Below, in pieces: positions 49,327 through 60,878 of a DNA stretch of 64,000 bases. Below the pieces are notes generated by a model that made no database searches, had not been told where the DNA came from, and saw only the letters and a list, made by a program, of their open reading frames with translations. This DNA comes from Dendrobium chrysotoxum (Eukaryota; Streptophyta; Magnoliopsida; Asparagales; Orchidaceae), in NCBI GenBank assembly GCA_019925795.1, contig CM034307.1, positions 21,163,197-21,227,196 of the forward strand. Direction: 5' to 3'. Position 1 is the stretch's first letter. Each line of letters starts with the position of its first letter. Position numbers and translations under genes: made by a program.

Positions 49327-51099
49327 ATGGATAACTTTGGTAATAGAAACACCACAAAAGGATATTCTATTACTCGATCACCCTTGTTTGACAACATATC
49401 TTTTGATTTCTTAAAAACTCGCATGTCCATTTTTTTTACAATCGATTGATTATCATATGTGGATGCTTGTTAAAGATGGTTATGATGCACCATTTAGACT
49501 TATTAATGATATTACAATTGAACTTCCTTTTATTGAATGGACATTTGATGATCGAAAGTTAGCATAACTAAATGCAAAATGCTTAAACTATTTTTTCTGT
49601 GCATTAAAATTTAAGGATTACATGCGTGTCTCTACTTGCACAATTGGTAATAAAATCTAGGATAGATTATGGATTACTTATAAAGGCACATCAGAAGTTA
49701 AACAGTCTAGGTTGAATATCTTGCTTCACGACTATGAACTCTTTCACATGAAACCTAGTGAGTCTATATCTGAAATGTATACTAGGTTTATAAAGATTAT
49801 CACCTCCCTACATGCCTTAGAAAGAGAACTCACTAACTATGAGAAAGTTAACAAAATTTTGAGATGTTTGCCCTCTTCCTATGATGCCAAGATAACTCCT
49901 ATCACTGAATCCAAGGATTTGAATAATTATTCTATTGATAACTTACTTGAATCACTAATTACTTACAAGCAAGGAGTGAACTAAAGGCAGTTTGATGCAG
50001 GTGAGAAGAAGAAAGAAAAGACTATGTCACTGAAGACAAATGATACAGATACTGATACTTCCGAATCTGAAAATGATGATGTTGCCTTAATCACTAGGAA
50101 ATTCAAAAGATTTCTAAGGAAGAAACATAAGAACTATCAGAAATAGAACAAAGGTAAGTCTAGCAAAAAATTTAAAGTTTCTTCTGATATAGTTTGCTTT
50201 GAATGCAGGAAGCTAGGACATATAAAAGATGATTCTCCTACACTTAAGGCTCACCCAAGCAAGGAGAAGGGTGAGAAGAAATCCAAGTTTTGGAAGGACA
50301 AGAAATGGATCTAAAAGGCTTTCTAGGAGGATTCTACATCTGTCTCCTCTGAGACTAAAGCTGAAGAGGAGACTACAAACTTGTGTCTGATGGCAGATGA
50401 ATATCATGGTCAGTCTGACCAAGAAGAGATATGTGAACTAACATATGCTTAATTACTTGATGTTTCTAGGAAAATCCATTCATTATATAGGAAACTTAAG
50501 AAAATGCATGCTAGTCTGAAATTAGAATTCTTAAACTTGCAAAAAGAGCTTGATAGCAATCACATGTCATTACTTGATGAGTTAAATAAAAAGCATTATA
50601 AATTGGTTGTTGAGCATAATTCATTGAAAATATCGCTTGCTGATTTAGAAAAAGCATTTAAAGAAATAGACACCATGGTATTGGATTTAGATAATAGTGA
50701 GCATGCATTAAAATTTGAAATTACAAGTCTTAAAAAAGAAAATAAATTTTTAAGTGTAAAAATTAATGTATTTGAGAATAACGAAACACCTGCTATATTT
50801 GCATAATTTTATAAACCTCCATCACTTGAAGAATTTCATTCAAAATCATCAAAATATGCATCATTCAAACCTAGGAAGAGGCACTATCACCCCATAGATT
50901 AGTTAATCCTTTTTCTGGCATTAAATATTTCTCTTGTGGGATGTTAGGACATATCTCCCACACCTGCACTGTTCACCATAGTACACATTGGGTGTGGAGG
51001 CCCAAATTGCATGATTCATAGCGTAACACACATGCATTACATTCTTCTTTCCATAAGAAGGAACCCAAACTTATTAGGGTTCCTAAATCTGACATTTGA
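49327..51099 (+). pseudogene. Sirevirus C gag, broken
   Basis: Starts at ATG 49327 (M-D-N-F-G-N-R-N-T). A 90-codon open piece at 49712-49984 covers the core (S-E-M-Y-T-R-F-I-K-I, C-L-P-S-S-Y-D-A-K-I). The zinc knuckle is near 50190-50240 (C-F-E-C-R-K-L-G-H-I-K-D-D, last Cys lost). A 100-codon coiled-coil piece is at 50504-50806. A second knuckle (C-x-x-C-G-M-L-G-H-I-S-H-T-C) is near 50930-50975. It ends K-S-D-I then TGA at 51097-51099. Pol begins in another frame about 40 bases on. Confidence 0.87.
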
Positions 51100-51140
51100 T
51101 GATTTTATAGGGATGCTCTCATATAAGACCTCATGAGAGC

Positions 51141-54100
51141 ATGTGGTACCTAGACAGCGGATGCTCAAGACATATGACTGGAGATGCAAATCAATTCATT
51201 TCATTGGAGGCCAGGGCTGGAGGCAAGGTCACTCTTGGAGACAACACCACCAGGAAAGTGGTGGGCACTAGTATAATTAGAAACTCCAAAAACCTTTTAA
51301 TTAAAAATATTTTGCTTGTAGATGGACTGAAATATAACTTGCTCAACATCAGTCAACTTTGTGACAAAGAATTCAGCATAAAGTTTCTCATAAATAGTTG
51401 CATTATAAACTTAAATAATAACACTATTTTGCAGGGCAAGAGGATCAATAATATTTATATGTTTGATTTAAATAACATTGAGTGTGCTACATCATTTTTC
51501 TTGAAAACCGCTACCGAAGAGTCTTGGTTGTGGCACAAGAGATTATGTCATGCCAGTATGAAAACCCTTAGAAAAGTAATCCAAAAGGACTTAGTTAGAG
51601 CTGTCCCCAAGCTTAAGTTCACTAAGGATCACCTGTGTGATGCCTGTCAATTAGGGAAGCAAGTCCAATCCTCTTTCCACTCGATTAAGGACATCAGCAC
51701 CTCTAGACCTTTAGAAGTCCTTCACATGGATTTATTTGGACCCATTAACACTGCTAGCTTAGGGGAAAAAGTCTATGAATTTGTGATTGTTGATGACTAC
51801 TCGAGGTTCACTTGAATTAGATTTCTGTAACACAAAGCTAAGTCATTTGATGAATTTAAATCTTTCTCTACTTGGATTCAGAATAAGTTAGGTTGTGAGA
51901 TCTTGACCATTCATAGTGATCATGATGGAGAGTTTGAAAATATGAAATTTGAAACTTTCTATGAGGATCAAGGGATTAGCTACAACTTTTTAGCTCCTAG
52001 GACCCCTCTACAGAATGGGGTAGCTGAACGGAAGAACAGGATCTTAGTGGAAGCCACTAGAGCCATACTTACTAAGTATTCACTTCTAAAATACTTTTGA
52101 GCCGAAGTGGTGTATACAACATGTTATGTGTTGAGTAGGGTAAATGTTAGATCCAAACTAAATAAGACACCCTATGAGATCATTAAGGGTAGAACTCCAA
52201 ACCTGTCCGACCTCCACGTCTTTGGCTATAAGGTCTTTATTCTTAATAATGGGAAATCATCCTTAGGAAAATTTGACCCCAAATCTAATGAAGGAGTGTT
52301 CTTAGGATATTCAAGTGTAGGGAAAAACTTTAGAGTGTTTAATGAGAGGACATTGGTGGTAGAGGAGACAACTCATGAGTGTTTGATGAATCTGATCTTA
52401 AGGAGTTTAGAGCTGAGAAAGAAGAGGAAGTATAAGAGATTATCCAAGGAATAGAAAATACAATTATGGAGGAAAGGGGAGAACCTCAAATCACTTTGCC
52501 TAGAGATTGGAGATATTCTTCAAGTCATCCTAAAGAACTGATCTTAGGAGACCCTTCTAAAGGTGTTAGAACTAGACATGGACTTAGGAAGGAAGTAAAC
52601 CATTCTGCCTTTATCTCAATGTTTAAACCCACCAACATTAATCAAGCCCTTTATGATGAATTTTAGATCTTAGCTATGTAAGAAGAACTTAACCAATTAG
52701 TGAGGAATGATGTTTGAGAGTTAGTAGAAAGACTTAAGATTCAAAGTGTAGTGGGAACCAAATGGGCCTTTAAGAATAAAATGAATGATTATGGTGTGAT
52801 GGTCAGGAATAAGGCAATATTAGTGCTTAAGGGGTACAATCAAATAAAAGGTATTAATTTTGAGGAGTCCTTTACCCTTGTAGCTAGATTGGAAGCCGTT
52901 AGAGTGCTACTAGCCTTTGCCTGTTATAAGGGATTTAAGCTTTTTTAAATAGATGTCAAGAGTGCCTTTTTAAATGGGGTAGTAAAAGAAGATGTCTTTG
53001 TAGAGCAACCCCCAAGTTTTGAGAGTTCCCAATATCCAAATCATATTTATAAATTAAAAAAGGCCTTATTTGGATTGAAACAGGCACCCAGAGCTTGGTA
53101 TGAGAGGCTTAACACATTCCTACTAGAAAGAGAGTTTGTTAAGGGGAGCGTAGACACCACACTTTTTTTGGGGAAAGTAGGAGATGATTTACTCATTATC
53201 CAAATTTATGTTGATGATATACTTTTTGGATCTTTTGATAAATATTTATATGATAAATTTTCTAAGATAAAGAGTAAATAGTTTGAGATGAGTATGATGG
53301 GAGAATTGTCCTAATTTTTAGGGTTTAACATAAGGCAAATGGATGATAGAACTTTTTTTAATCAATCGAAATACACTAAGGATATCTTGAACAAATATAA
53401 AATGGATAAAGCCAAGCCAATTAACACTCCCATGAGTTCTAGTGTTCAGTTAGATAAGGATTCAAATGGAAAATCTATTGATCAGAAGAAGTACAGAGGA
53501 ATAATTGGATCACTCCTTTACCTGACTGCTAGTAGACTTGATATTATGTTTAATATTTATCTTTGTCCTAGATTTCAAGCTGATCCTAAAGAATCCCACC
53601 TAACTGTAGTTAAGAGAATCCTTAAATATCTCTTAGGGACACAAAACTTAAGAATCTGGTATTCTAGGCACAACACCTCTTTTAAAATTATTGGATATTC
53701 TGATTCTGATTTTGCAGGGTGTATGGTGGATAGAAAGAGCACTTCTGGAACTTGCTAATTCATAGGATAATATTTAGTCTCCTAGTCCAATAGAAAATAA
53801 AACTCTATTGTACTTTTTACTGCTGAAGCTGAGTACATCATCTTAGGAAGTTGTGTGGCCCAAGTCCATTGGTTGAAGAAACAAATTTTGGATTTAAGAT
53901 TACCTGTTGGCATAATTTCAATTTTATGTGATAACACCAGTGCCATTTGCATCTCTAAGAATCCTATCCAACATTCAAGAACCAAACACATTGATATAAG
54001 TCATCACTTCATTCGGGACCATGTTACCAAAGGGGACATTGAGCTACACCATGTAGCAACTGAAAACCAACTGGCTGACATCTTTACTAAACCACTAGCC

Positions 54101-54157
54101 TTTGACTCATTTAGCATTTTAAGGACTAGATTGGGTGTGATTGACATAAATGTATGA
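51141..54157 (+). pseudogene. Sirevirus C pol (protease, integrase, RT, RNase H), broken
   Basis: Protease active site D-S-G-C-S-R-H-M-T-G is intact near 51153-51182 and open for 224 codons (51141-51815), through the pre-integrase block E-S-W-L-W-H-K-R-L-C-H and the start of integrase. The integrase core has T-I-H-S-D-H-D-G-E-F near 51906. RT is in pieces (52751-53281) with A-F-L-N-G near 52963 and I-Q-I-Y-V-D-D-I-L-F-G near 53205. RNase H lies at 53690-54157 with Y-S-D-S-D-F-A-G-C and a stop inside it at 53756. The protein ends L-G-V-I-D-I-N-V. Confidence 0.9.
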
Positions 54158-54221
54158 ATTTGATGATTACTAATTTTTGAAGTTTCCGTTTTCCATTTTT
54201 CTTTTGGTTTTTTTTATTTCA

Positions 54222-55890
54222 TATTGCAAATCTGGTTTCAAAAAGTATAGTTTTGATGATAACAAACATGTTTGTATTCTATTTTGCTTGGCTAACCCAT
54301 TTCAGGTACAAAAGATCAAAAGAAACTCAAGCCAACTCAAGATTGTGTCCAAGTGTGTCTAAGTGTACTATTTTCCTTTTCTTAAGTTAATTATAATGTA
54401 ATTGATCCCCTAGCTAAGTAACCTTACACACACACACTCAGAGGGAGAGCTTGAGTGAACTAGAGTTTCTGTTTAATTTTTTGTTCAGATCATCCTGGAC
54501 GATCAAGTAAAAATAGAAACCCTAATTAGGACGACCAAGTTAAGTCTGTCAGATTAAGCCGATTATTCTGGATGATCCATACATAGTACGGGCCGATAGG
54601 CTCAAATCAGAAATTCTCAGCCACCAGATCAAGTTAGGCAAGTTTTAATTTTAGAAATTTGATCTGATCATCCCGGACGATACGTGTATCGTCCTGGATG
54701 ATCCATTACAATCATGCATAAATTAGTCTGGTAATTAAGAAAAGTAATTAATATTTAATTGATATGTTCATATCATCCGGGATGATCATGATCATCTAGT
54801 GTGTTTCTGTTGTACGTCCAGAGCGGTGATCAGGATGATTTTGGCCCTTTTTGAACTAATCATATAGGATGATATCTGTATCGTCCTGGATGATCAAGTC
54901 ATTTTTGGATCGTCCAGCACAAGTTCTTCTAAACGACCAGAGCGGTCTTCTAGACGAAATTCCTGGATTTACACTAGTCGTCTAGGACGATCGCAGAATC
55001 GTACGGGATGATCTGATCAACTTTTTCTTTTGATCGTCTTGAAGAGCAAGATTATCCAGGCTGAAACAGGTAATTTTGAACTAATCATACAGGATAATCT
55101 TTTGATCATCCTGGATGATTCTCGCCGACCAGTTGAGATTTAGGGCAATTTTAGAGCCCTCCTTTAAAAGATATTTTTCTTCTAACAAGAAAAATCTTTT
55201 ACCACTTTCCTTTCTAGAGAAACCCTAGAGAGAGAGAGAGTTTGGGAGAGAGAGGGGATCTTGTGAGGGTGAATTTGTGAGAGATTCACAAAGGTTGCTC
55301 CAAGCATGGATCAGAGTCATCTTCTCCGCTTGTTGTCTCTGGTCTTGTTGGTGTCTCTTGGGAGGATCGTCGGCAAGAAGATCTGGGGTTCTCTGCCCAC
55401 TTCAGGAGGAAGAGAAATGAGTTTAGGTTCTCTTCCTACTTCAGGAGGAAGCGAAAGGAGTCTGAGGTTCTCTACCTGCTTCAGGAGGAAGTGAAAGGAG
55501 GTTAGGTTCTTTGCCTCACCGTATCGGTGGAAAGGAGTTTTTGTACAGGCTTCTCCGCCTTGCTGTGGGAGCAGAAGGAGAGTCACTTTAGTTTAGTGCA
55601 ATACCCGGAGGGGAGGCTCCGGGGAGTGGACGTAGGTCAAGTTGATCGAACCACTATAAATTCTGGTGTATTCTTTTTGATTACTTTCTGCACTATAGTT
55701 TTCTGTGATTAACTGCTTGGGTGAAATCTGTGTTTGATCTTTTCATTTATGTGTTTTACTTATTTCCGCTGCAAATCATCGAAAAGATTTTTTACTGTTG
55801 CTCTCAAATTTTTAAATAACCAATTCACCCCCTCTCTTGGTTAGTCTCAGGACTAGTTCATCAGGGCTTAACATCCCTATCAAACTTTCA
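54222..55890 (+). repeat. 3' LTR of Sirevirus C
   Basis: 1669 bp; starts TATTGCAAATC (TG changed to TA) and ends AACTTTCA. It aligns block by block with 47390-49268: palindromes at about 54490-55140, CTGCCCACTTCAGGAGG repeats at about 55390-55510, and ATCGAACCACTATAAA near 55638. No polypurine tract precedes it. Confidence 0.88.
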
Positions 55891-55971
55891 AGAAAAAAAA
55901 TAACTGCGTACCTGAAAGATTAGACAGTCAACAAGAACCAGAGATGTTTGCTATCATCAAAATAACTGCGT
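55891..55971. other. Junction filler between C and D with an inverted LTR scrap
   Basis: AAAATAACTGCGTA occurs twice (55897-55910 and 55959-55972). Between the copies lie about 50 bases that are the reverse complement of an LTR start (it contains CTATCATCAAAA and CCTGAAAGATTAGACA). The copy of D begins at the second repeat. This looks like repair of a break with copied filler. Confidence 0.75.
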
Positions 55972-57652
55972 ATGTGGATGCTTGTTAAGGATGGCTACGA
56001 GCCACCTTTTAGAATTATTAACAATGTTAAAACTGAACTGCCCTTTACTGATTGGACTTTTGATGATCGTGACTTAGCACAATTGAATGCCAAATATTTG
56101 AACTATTTTTTTGTGCTTTAAAATCTGAGGATTACATGCGTGTTTCTACTTGTACAACTGGCAAAGAAATTTGGGATAGATTGTGCATCACTTATGAAGG
56201 TACAACTGAAGTCAAACAGTCTAGGTTAAATATTTTGCTTCATGACTATGAACTTTTTTGCATGAAACCTACTGAAACTATTTCTAAAATGTATACGAGA
56301 TTCACTCAAATTGTCACTTCTTTACATGCCTTAGGAAGAGAACTTACAAACTATGAAAGAGTGAATAAAATTCTTAGATGTTTACCTTCTTCGTATGATG
56401 CTAAGATAACTGTAATGACTAAATATAAAGATTTAAATACTTACTCTATTGATAGCTTACTTGGATAACTCATTGCTTACGAGTAAGGGGTGAACCAAAA
56501 ATAGCTTGATGCAGGTGAAAAGAAGAAGGAGAAAATAGTGGCACTGAAGGCCAACGAGAGTGATACTAGTTCTTTTGTGTCTGATAGCGATGATATTGCC
56601 TTGATCACTAGGCAATTCAAAAGCTTTCTAAGGAAGAAACATAAGAACTTTCAGAAGTGGAACAAGGGTAAGTCCAGCAAAAATTTTAAGGGTTCATTTG
56701 ATATTGTCTGTTTTGAATGCAGGAAGCCTGGACACATAAAGGCTGATTGTCTTACACTTAAAGCTCACCCAAACAAGGAGAAAGGTGAGGAGAAACACAA
56801 GTTCAGGAAGGATAAGAAGCAGATTCAGAAGGCATTCTGGGTAGATTCTACATCCGACTCTTCTAAGATAGAAGCTGAAGAGGAGGAAACCAATTTGTGT
56901 CTGATGGTTGATGATCATCCTGGTCAGTCTGACCAGGAAGAGGTAAGTGAGCTTACTTACGATCAATTATTTGAAATATCTAAAAGAATTCATGCATCGT
57001 ATAGGAAGCTCAAGAAAACTCATGCTAGCCTGAAACTAGAATTTTTGAATTTACAAAAGAGCATGATTCTGTAGTTAAAGATCATTCCACACTTGACAAT
57101 AATCACATGTATTTACTTGATGAGGTTGATGAATTGAACAAAAAATATTTTGATTTAGTTACTGAGCATTATTCATTGAAAACCTCACATGTTGATTTAG
57201 AAAGAGCTTTTAAAGAATTAGACAACATGGTATGTGAAGTGGAGAGTAGTAATGGTGCATTGAAATTTAAAATTGCAAGTCTTAACAAAGAGAATGAATT
57301 TCTGAAAGTTAAAATCAGTGCTTTTAAGAAAAATGAAACACCTCCTACTTTTGCATAGTTTTATGCACCTCCACCTTTTGAAGAATCTATTTCAAAATCA
57401 TCAAAGCATGTTGCATACAAACCTAGGAAGAGGCACTTTCACCCACGTAGATTAGTTAACCCTTTTCCTGGAGTTTGATGTTTTTCATGTGGCATGCTAG
57501 GACACATTTCCCACACCTGCACTATTTACCATAGTACACATTGGGTGTGGAGGCCCAAATTACCTATTTCACAGTATAGCACACATGCATTGCATTCCTC
57601 TTTTCATAAGAAGGAACCCAAACCTGTTTGGGTTCCTAAATCTGATGTTTGA
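55972..57652 (+). pseudogene. Sirevirus D gag, 5'-truncated and broken
   Basis: Begins inside gag at M-W-M-L-V-K-D-G-Y-E, so about 42 N-terminal codons and the 5' LTR are missing. Open pieces: 56136-56468 (core), 56538-57074 (zinc knuckle C-F-E-C-R-K-P-G-H-I-K-A-D-C intact near 56710-56751), 57107-57358 (coiled coil). A second knuckle C-F-S-C-G-M-L-G-H-I-S-H-T-C lies near 57479-57520. It ends K-S-D-V then TGA at 57650-57652. Two intact knuckles make this the best-preserved gag C-terminus in the window. Confidence 0.87.
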
Positions 57653-57689
57653 TGATTTTGTAGGTGTGCTCTCACACAAGACCTCGTGA

Positions 57690-58621
57690 GAGCATGTGGT
57701 ACCTGGATAGCGGATGTTTAAGACACATGACTGGAGATGAAAATTAGTTCATTTTTGCTGGAGGCCAGGGCTAGAGGCAAAGTTACACATGGAGATAACA
57801 CCACCAGGAGGGTGGTAGGTTCAGGTATAATTGTTGATTCAAAGAATTTTATGATTGATAATGTTTTGCTTGTAGATGGACTGAAACACAACCTACTGAG
57901 CATCAGTCAACTCTGTGACAAAGGATACAACATCAAATTCCTACCCACTTGCTACATTTTAAGCTTAAATGACAAAATTATTTTACAGGGACAAAGGATC
58001 AACAATGTCTACAAGCTGGATGTAAGTTGCATTAAAACTGATAATTCAATTTGCTTAAAAATTACTGCTGATGAGTCTTAGTTGTGGCATAGGAGATTGT
58101 GTCATGCCAGTATGAAAACCCTTAGGAGAGTCACCCAAAAGGATTTTGTTAGAGGTGTCCCTAAGCTTAAGTTCACTAAGGACCACCTGTGTGATGCCTG
58201 TCAATTAGGGAAGCAAGTCCAATCCTCCTTTAACTCTATTAAGAACATTATCACCTCTAGACCTTTAGAAGTCCTTCACATGGATCTCTTCGGACCCATT
58301 AGCACTGCCAGCTTAGGGGGAAAGTCTATGGTTTTGTGATTATTGATGATTACTCGAGGTTCACTTGGATTAAATTTCTGTCACATAAATCTGAGTCATT
58401 TGATAAATTTAAGCCCTTCTCCACTTGGATTCAGAGGAAGTTAGGTTGTGAGATCTTGACTATTCATAGTGATCATGGTGGAGAGTTTGAAAATGTGAAG
58501 TTTGGAAGTTTCTGTAAGGAGCAAGGGATTAGTCACAATTTTTCAGCTCCTAGGACCCCTCAGCAGAACAGGGTAGCTGAAAGGAAGAACAGGACCTTAG
58601 TGGAAGCCGCTAGAGCCATGC
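57690..58621 (+). pseudogene. Sirevirus D protease and integrase fragment, cut by insertion of B
   Basis: Protease reads D-S-G-C-L-R-H-M-T-G near 57705. A frameshift at about 57750 and a stop at 58079-58081 follow. The pre-integrase and zinc part is open at 58082-58339 (H-R-R-L-C-H; C-D-A-C-Q-L). The integrase core from 58336 has I-D-D-Y-S-R-F-T-W and I-H-S-D-H-G-G-E-F and runs to R-A-M, where the LTR of B begins at 58622. The apparent frame continuing into the LTR is an artefact of the insertion. Confidence 0.88.
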
Positions 58622-60575
58622 TGAAAGTACGAGATGCGCCAAGAGGGGGGGTGAATTGGTATTTTAAAAATTTAACCCTACACAAGAGTTCTAATTTTTT
58701 TTTGTATTTTCGAAATATAATTTAACAACCAATGTGCGGAAGCAATTACAACGATCACAACGATAAAATTGATAACACTACGAGATTTTAAAAATTGATT
58801 TTTCACCAAGCAATTAAAACGCACAAATTTAAAAGCATGAAAAGTAAAGTGCGGTAAACAGGAAAAAACACACCAGAAATTTTTATAGTGGTTCGGTCAC
58901 TTGACCTACGTCCACTCCCCGGAGTCCTCTACTCCGGGATTTGCACTAGTAAAAGTTGACTCTCCTTTTGCCCCCACAGCAAGGCGGAGAAGCCTTTACA
59001 ATACTCACTTTCACCTCCCTCGGTGCGGCGGAATACCAAACGCTATGTCCCCCTCCCGGTGACGGCAGCGGACCTTCTCCTTTTTCTCCCTCCTGGAGAT
59101 GGCAGAGTACCTTGGCGATGTTGATCTTGAAGTGATTCTTCCTTCGAGAACTTTCTTGAAGCTTCTAAAGCCACAAGAGGAGCAAAGCATGCAGCTAGCT
59201 TGGAGCCACCGTGTGATCCCCTCACACTACTTCTCCCTCACGCTCAAGCTCACCTTCACCTTCCTCTCTCAAGCCCTAGATCTCTCCAAACAAAAACTTC
59301 TCTCTACGAATCTCCTTCTTCCTCTAAGCTTCTCACAGCAAAGGATTGATCAACAACTATTTTAGAAAAATAATAAGTTGTTTTTTATATCAGGCTTCAG
59401 AAAACCCTAAAAAATTCAAGTTTTGCGTTTCTGTTCGTACAGTACGATTTATAATCGTACCGTACGATCAGTTCAATTACAGCTCCGTCCAGTACGAGTG
59501 CAGACGAATAGGTATCGAATTTCATTCATATCGTACAGTACGATACGTATATCGTACAGTACGATACTATTGATTCGTACTGTTCGTACGGGACGAACTG
59601 TGGGACGAACCTCGGGACGAAAGAACTCGTCTCTGTCAGTCGTCCAGCACTCATTTAATCGTACAGTACGAATAGTGTTTTTCATGATATCGTCCTGTAC
59701 GATAGGACTATCGTCCAGTACGATCAGTTCAAAATTTCTTGGGATCGTCTGGTACGATCGCTGGGACGAATAAAATCGTCTCTGTCAATCGTCCAGCACT
59801 CCACCAGTCGTACCGTACGATTAGTTCATTTCTTGATATCGTCCTGTACGATAAGAATATCGTCCAGGACGATCAGAACAAAAAACATTGGTTTCGTCTG
59901 GTACGATCTCCGGGACGACTGAAATCGTCTCTGTCAGTCGTACAGTACGATTTTACATCGTACAGTACGATCGACATATAATTAGAAACCAACATTTTAT
60001 TTCCTGATTAGGGAGATAATTTTGGCAAGTTATTAATTAATCGTACAGTACGATACATATCGTACAGTACGAATAGTTCATAAAATCAAATTCGAAAACT
60101 TACCAAACTTATTCTGGCGGCTAGGGTTTCACAATTACAAATCATCGTACAGTACGATCGTGAGCGTACAGTACGATAAGTTTGTAAATTTAATCAATAG
60201 AGAATTAGCCGTTGCCTGAGTATTTTCAATTAATCGTACAGTACGATCAATGATCGTACAGTACGATGTGTTTTAAAAACTTAATCATTTTTAAAAGAAA
60301 AAAAATCTCCCCCTGTGTGTGTGCATTGTTGCTCCTTTCACATGCATGTTTCTGTGGCAGAAAAAAAATTAAAGAAATAAAAATTACAGACTCTTCAACA
60401 TCCTATTCTACCCAATTTGAGTCTCCAGCAATCTTTAGCAGTGTGCATCTGACCTGAAATGTTAGTTCTCATATACAAAGATTAAACATTTGTAATCAAA
60501 CGGAAGTCTATATGTACTCAGAAAGTATTAGTTGTCACCATCAAAATTAAGTGCTCGGGATCCCGGATTTCAACA
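58622..60575 (-). repeat. 3' LTR of Sirevirus B
   Basis: 1954 bp; plus-strand edges TGAAAGTACG and GGATTTCAACA. It holds AAGAGGGGGGGTGAATTGG (58640-58658), GTGGTTCGGTCAC near 58889, TACGTCCACTCCCCGG near 58906, and about twenty palindromes of the CGTACAGTACG type (59430-60270). The diagnostic bases next to the polypurine tract confirm it as the 3' LTR of a minus-strand element. Confidence 0.92.
59430..60270. repeat. Odd-palindrome cluster in the LTR of B
   Basis: Around twenty copies of ATCGTACAGTACGAT or variants such as CGTCCAGGACG and CGTACCGTACG. Many come in pairs with centres 19-21 bases apart, for example near 59537/59558, 60048/60067, 60153/60172 and 60242/60262. Read on the element strand, this is the U3 side of the LTR. 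Confidence 0.95.
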
Positions 60576-60598
60576 ATCTCCCCCTTTTTGATGGTGTC
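60576..60598 (-). other. Polypurine tract of Sirevirus B
   Basis: Minus-strand AAAAAGGGGGAGAT directly before the LTR start TGTTGAAATCC. A second, weaker copy (AAAAGGGGGAGA) is at about 60794-60806. Confidence 0.93.
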
Positions 60599-60878
60599 AA
60601 ATAATATTTTCTGACGGACAGATGTGCTACACAAATATATATATATATTTTTTTTCTTGTATTTATTTTTTTGATTATTATTATTATATCAAAAAATAGA
60701 ACAACAGGAAAACAAAAACAAACGAGGTGATAACATAAACAACCAAATTAGCATTTAATAGTAGGCAAAAACATAATACAACACACAGAAAAGTCTCCCC
60801 CTTTTGACAACACCAAAAAGGGAAGAAAAAGAAAAAACAAGTACAACAAAAACAGAAAACAGAAACATCTACAACAAC

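Larger units (their letters stand above)
47390..55890 (+). mobile_element. Sirevirus C (Ty1/copia, SIRE type), two LTRs, no extra 3' ORF
   Basis: Complete layout: LTR, primer site, gag, pol, LTR. The LTRs differ by many substitutions and about 200 bp in length, and gag and pol have many stops, so it is old. Only 64 bases separate the pol stop from the 3' LTR; the spacer, extra ORF and polypurine tract seen in A, B and F are absent. The bases flanking the two ends (AAATC-like left, AGAAA right) give no clear target duplication. Confidence 0.85.

Noticed and set aside
53782..53991. Minus-strand frame over the Sirevirus C RNase H
   Set aside because: Shadow of the RNase H coding strand; the same shadow appears over B at 62940-63143.
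59346..59981. Frames rich in S-Y-S-T and R-T-V-R repeats
   Set aside because: They arise from translation of the LTR palindromes and overlap each other in several frames.
59430..60270. CRISPR-like look of repeats with about 20-bp spacing
   Set aside because: Repeats are palindromic and variable, spacings are shorter than real spacers, there are no cas genes, and the sequence is a plant retrotransposon LTR.
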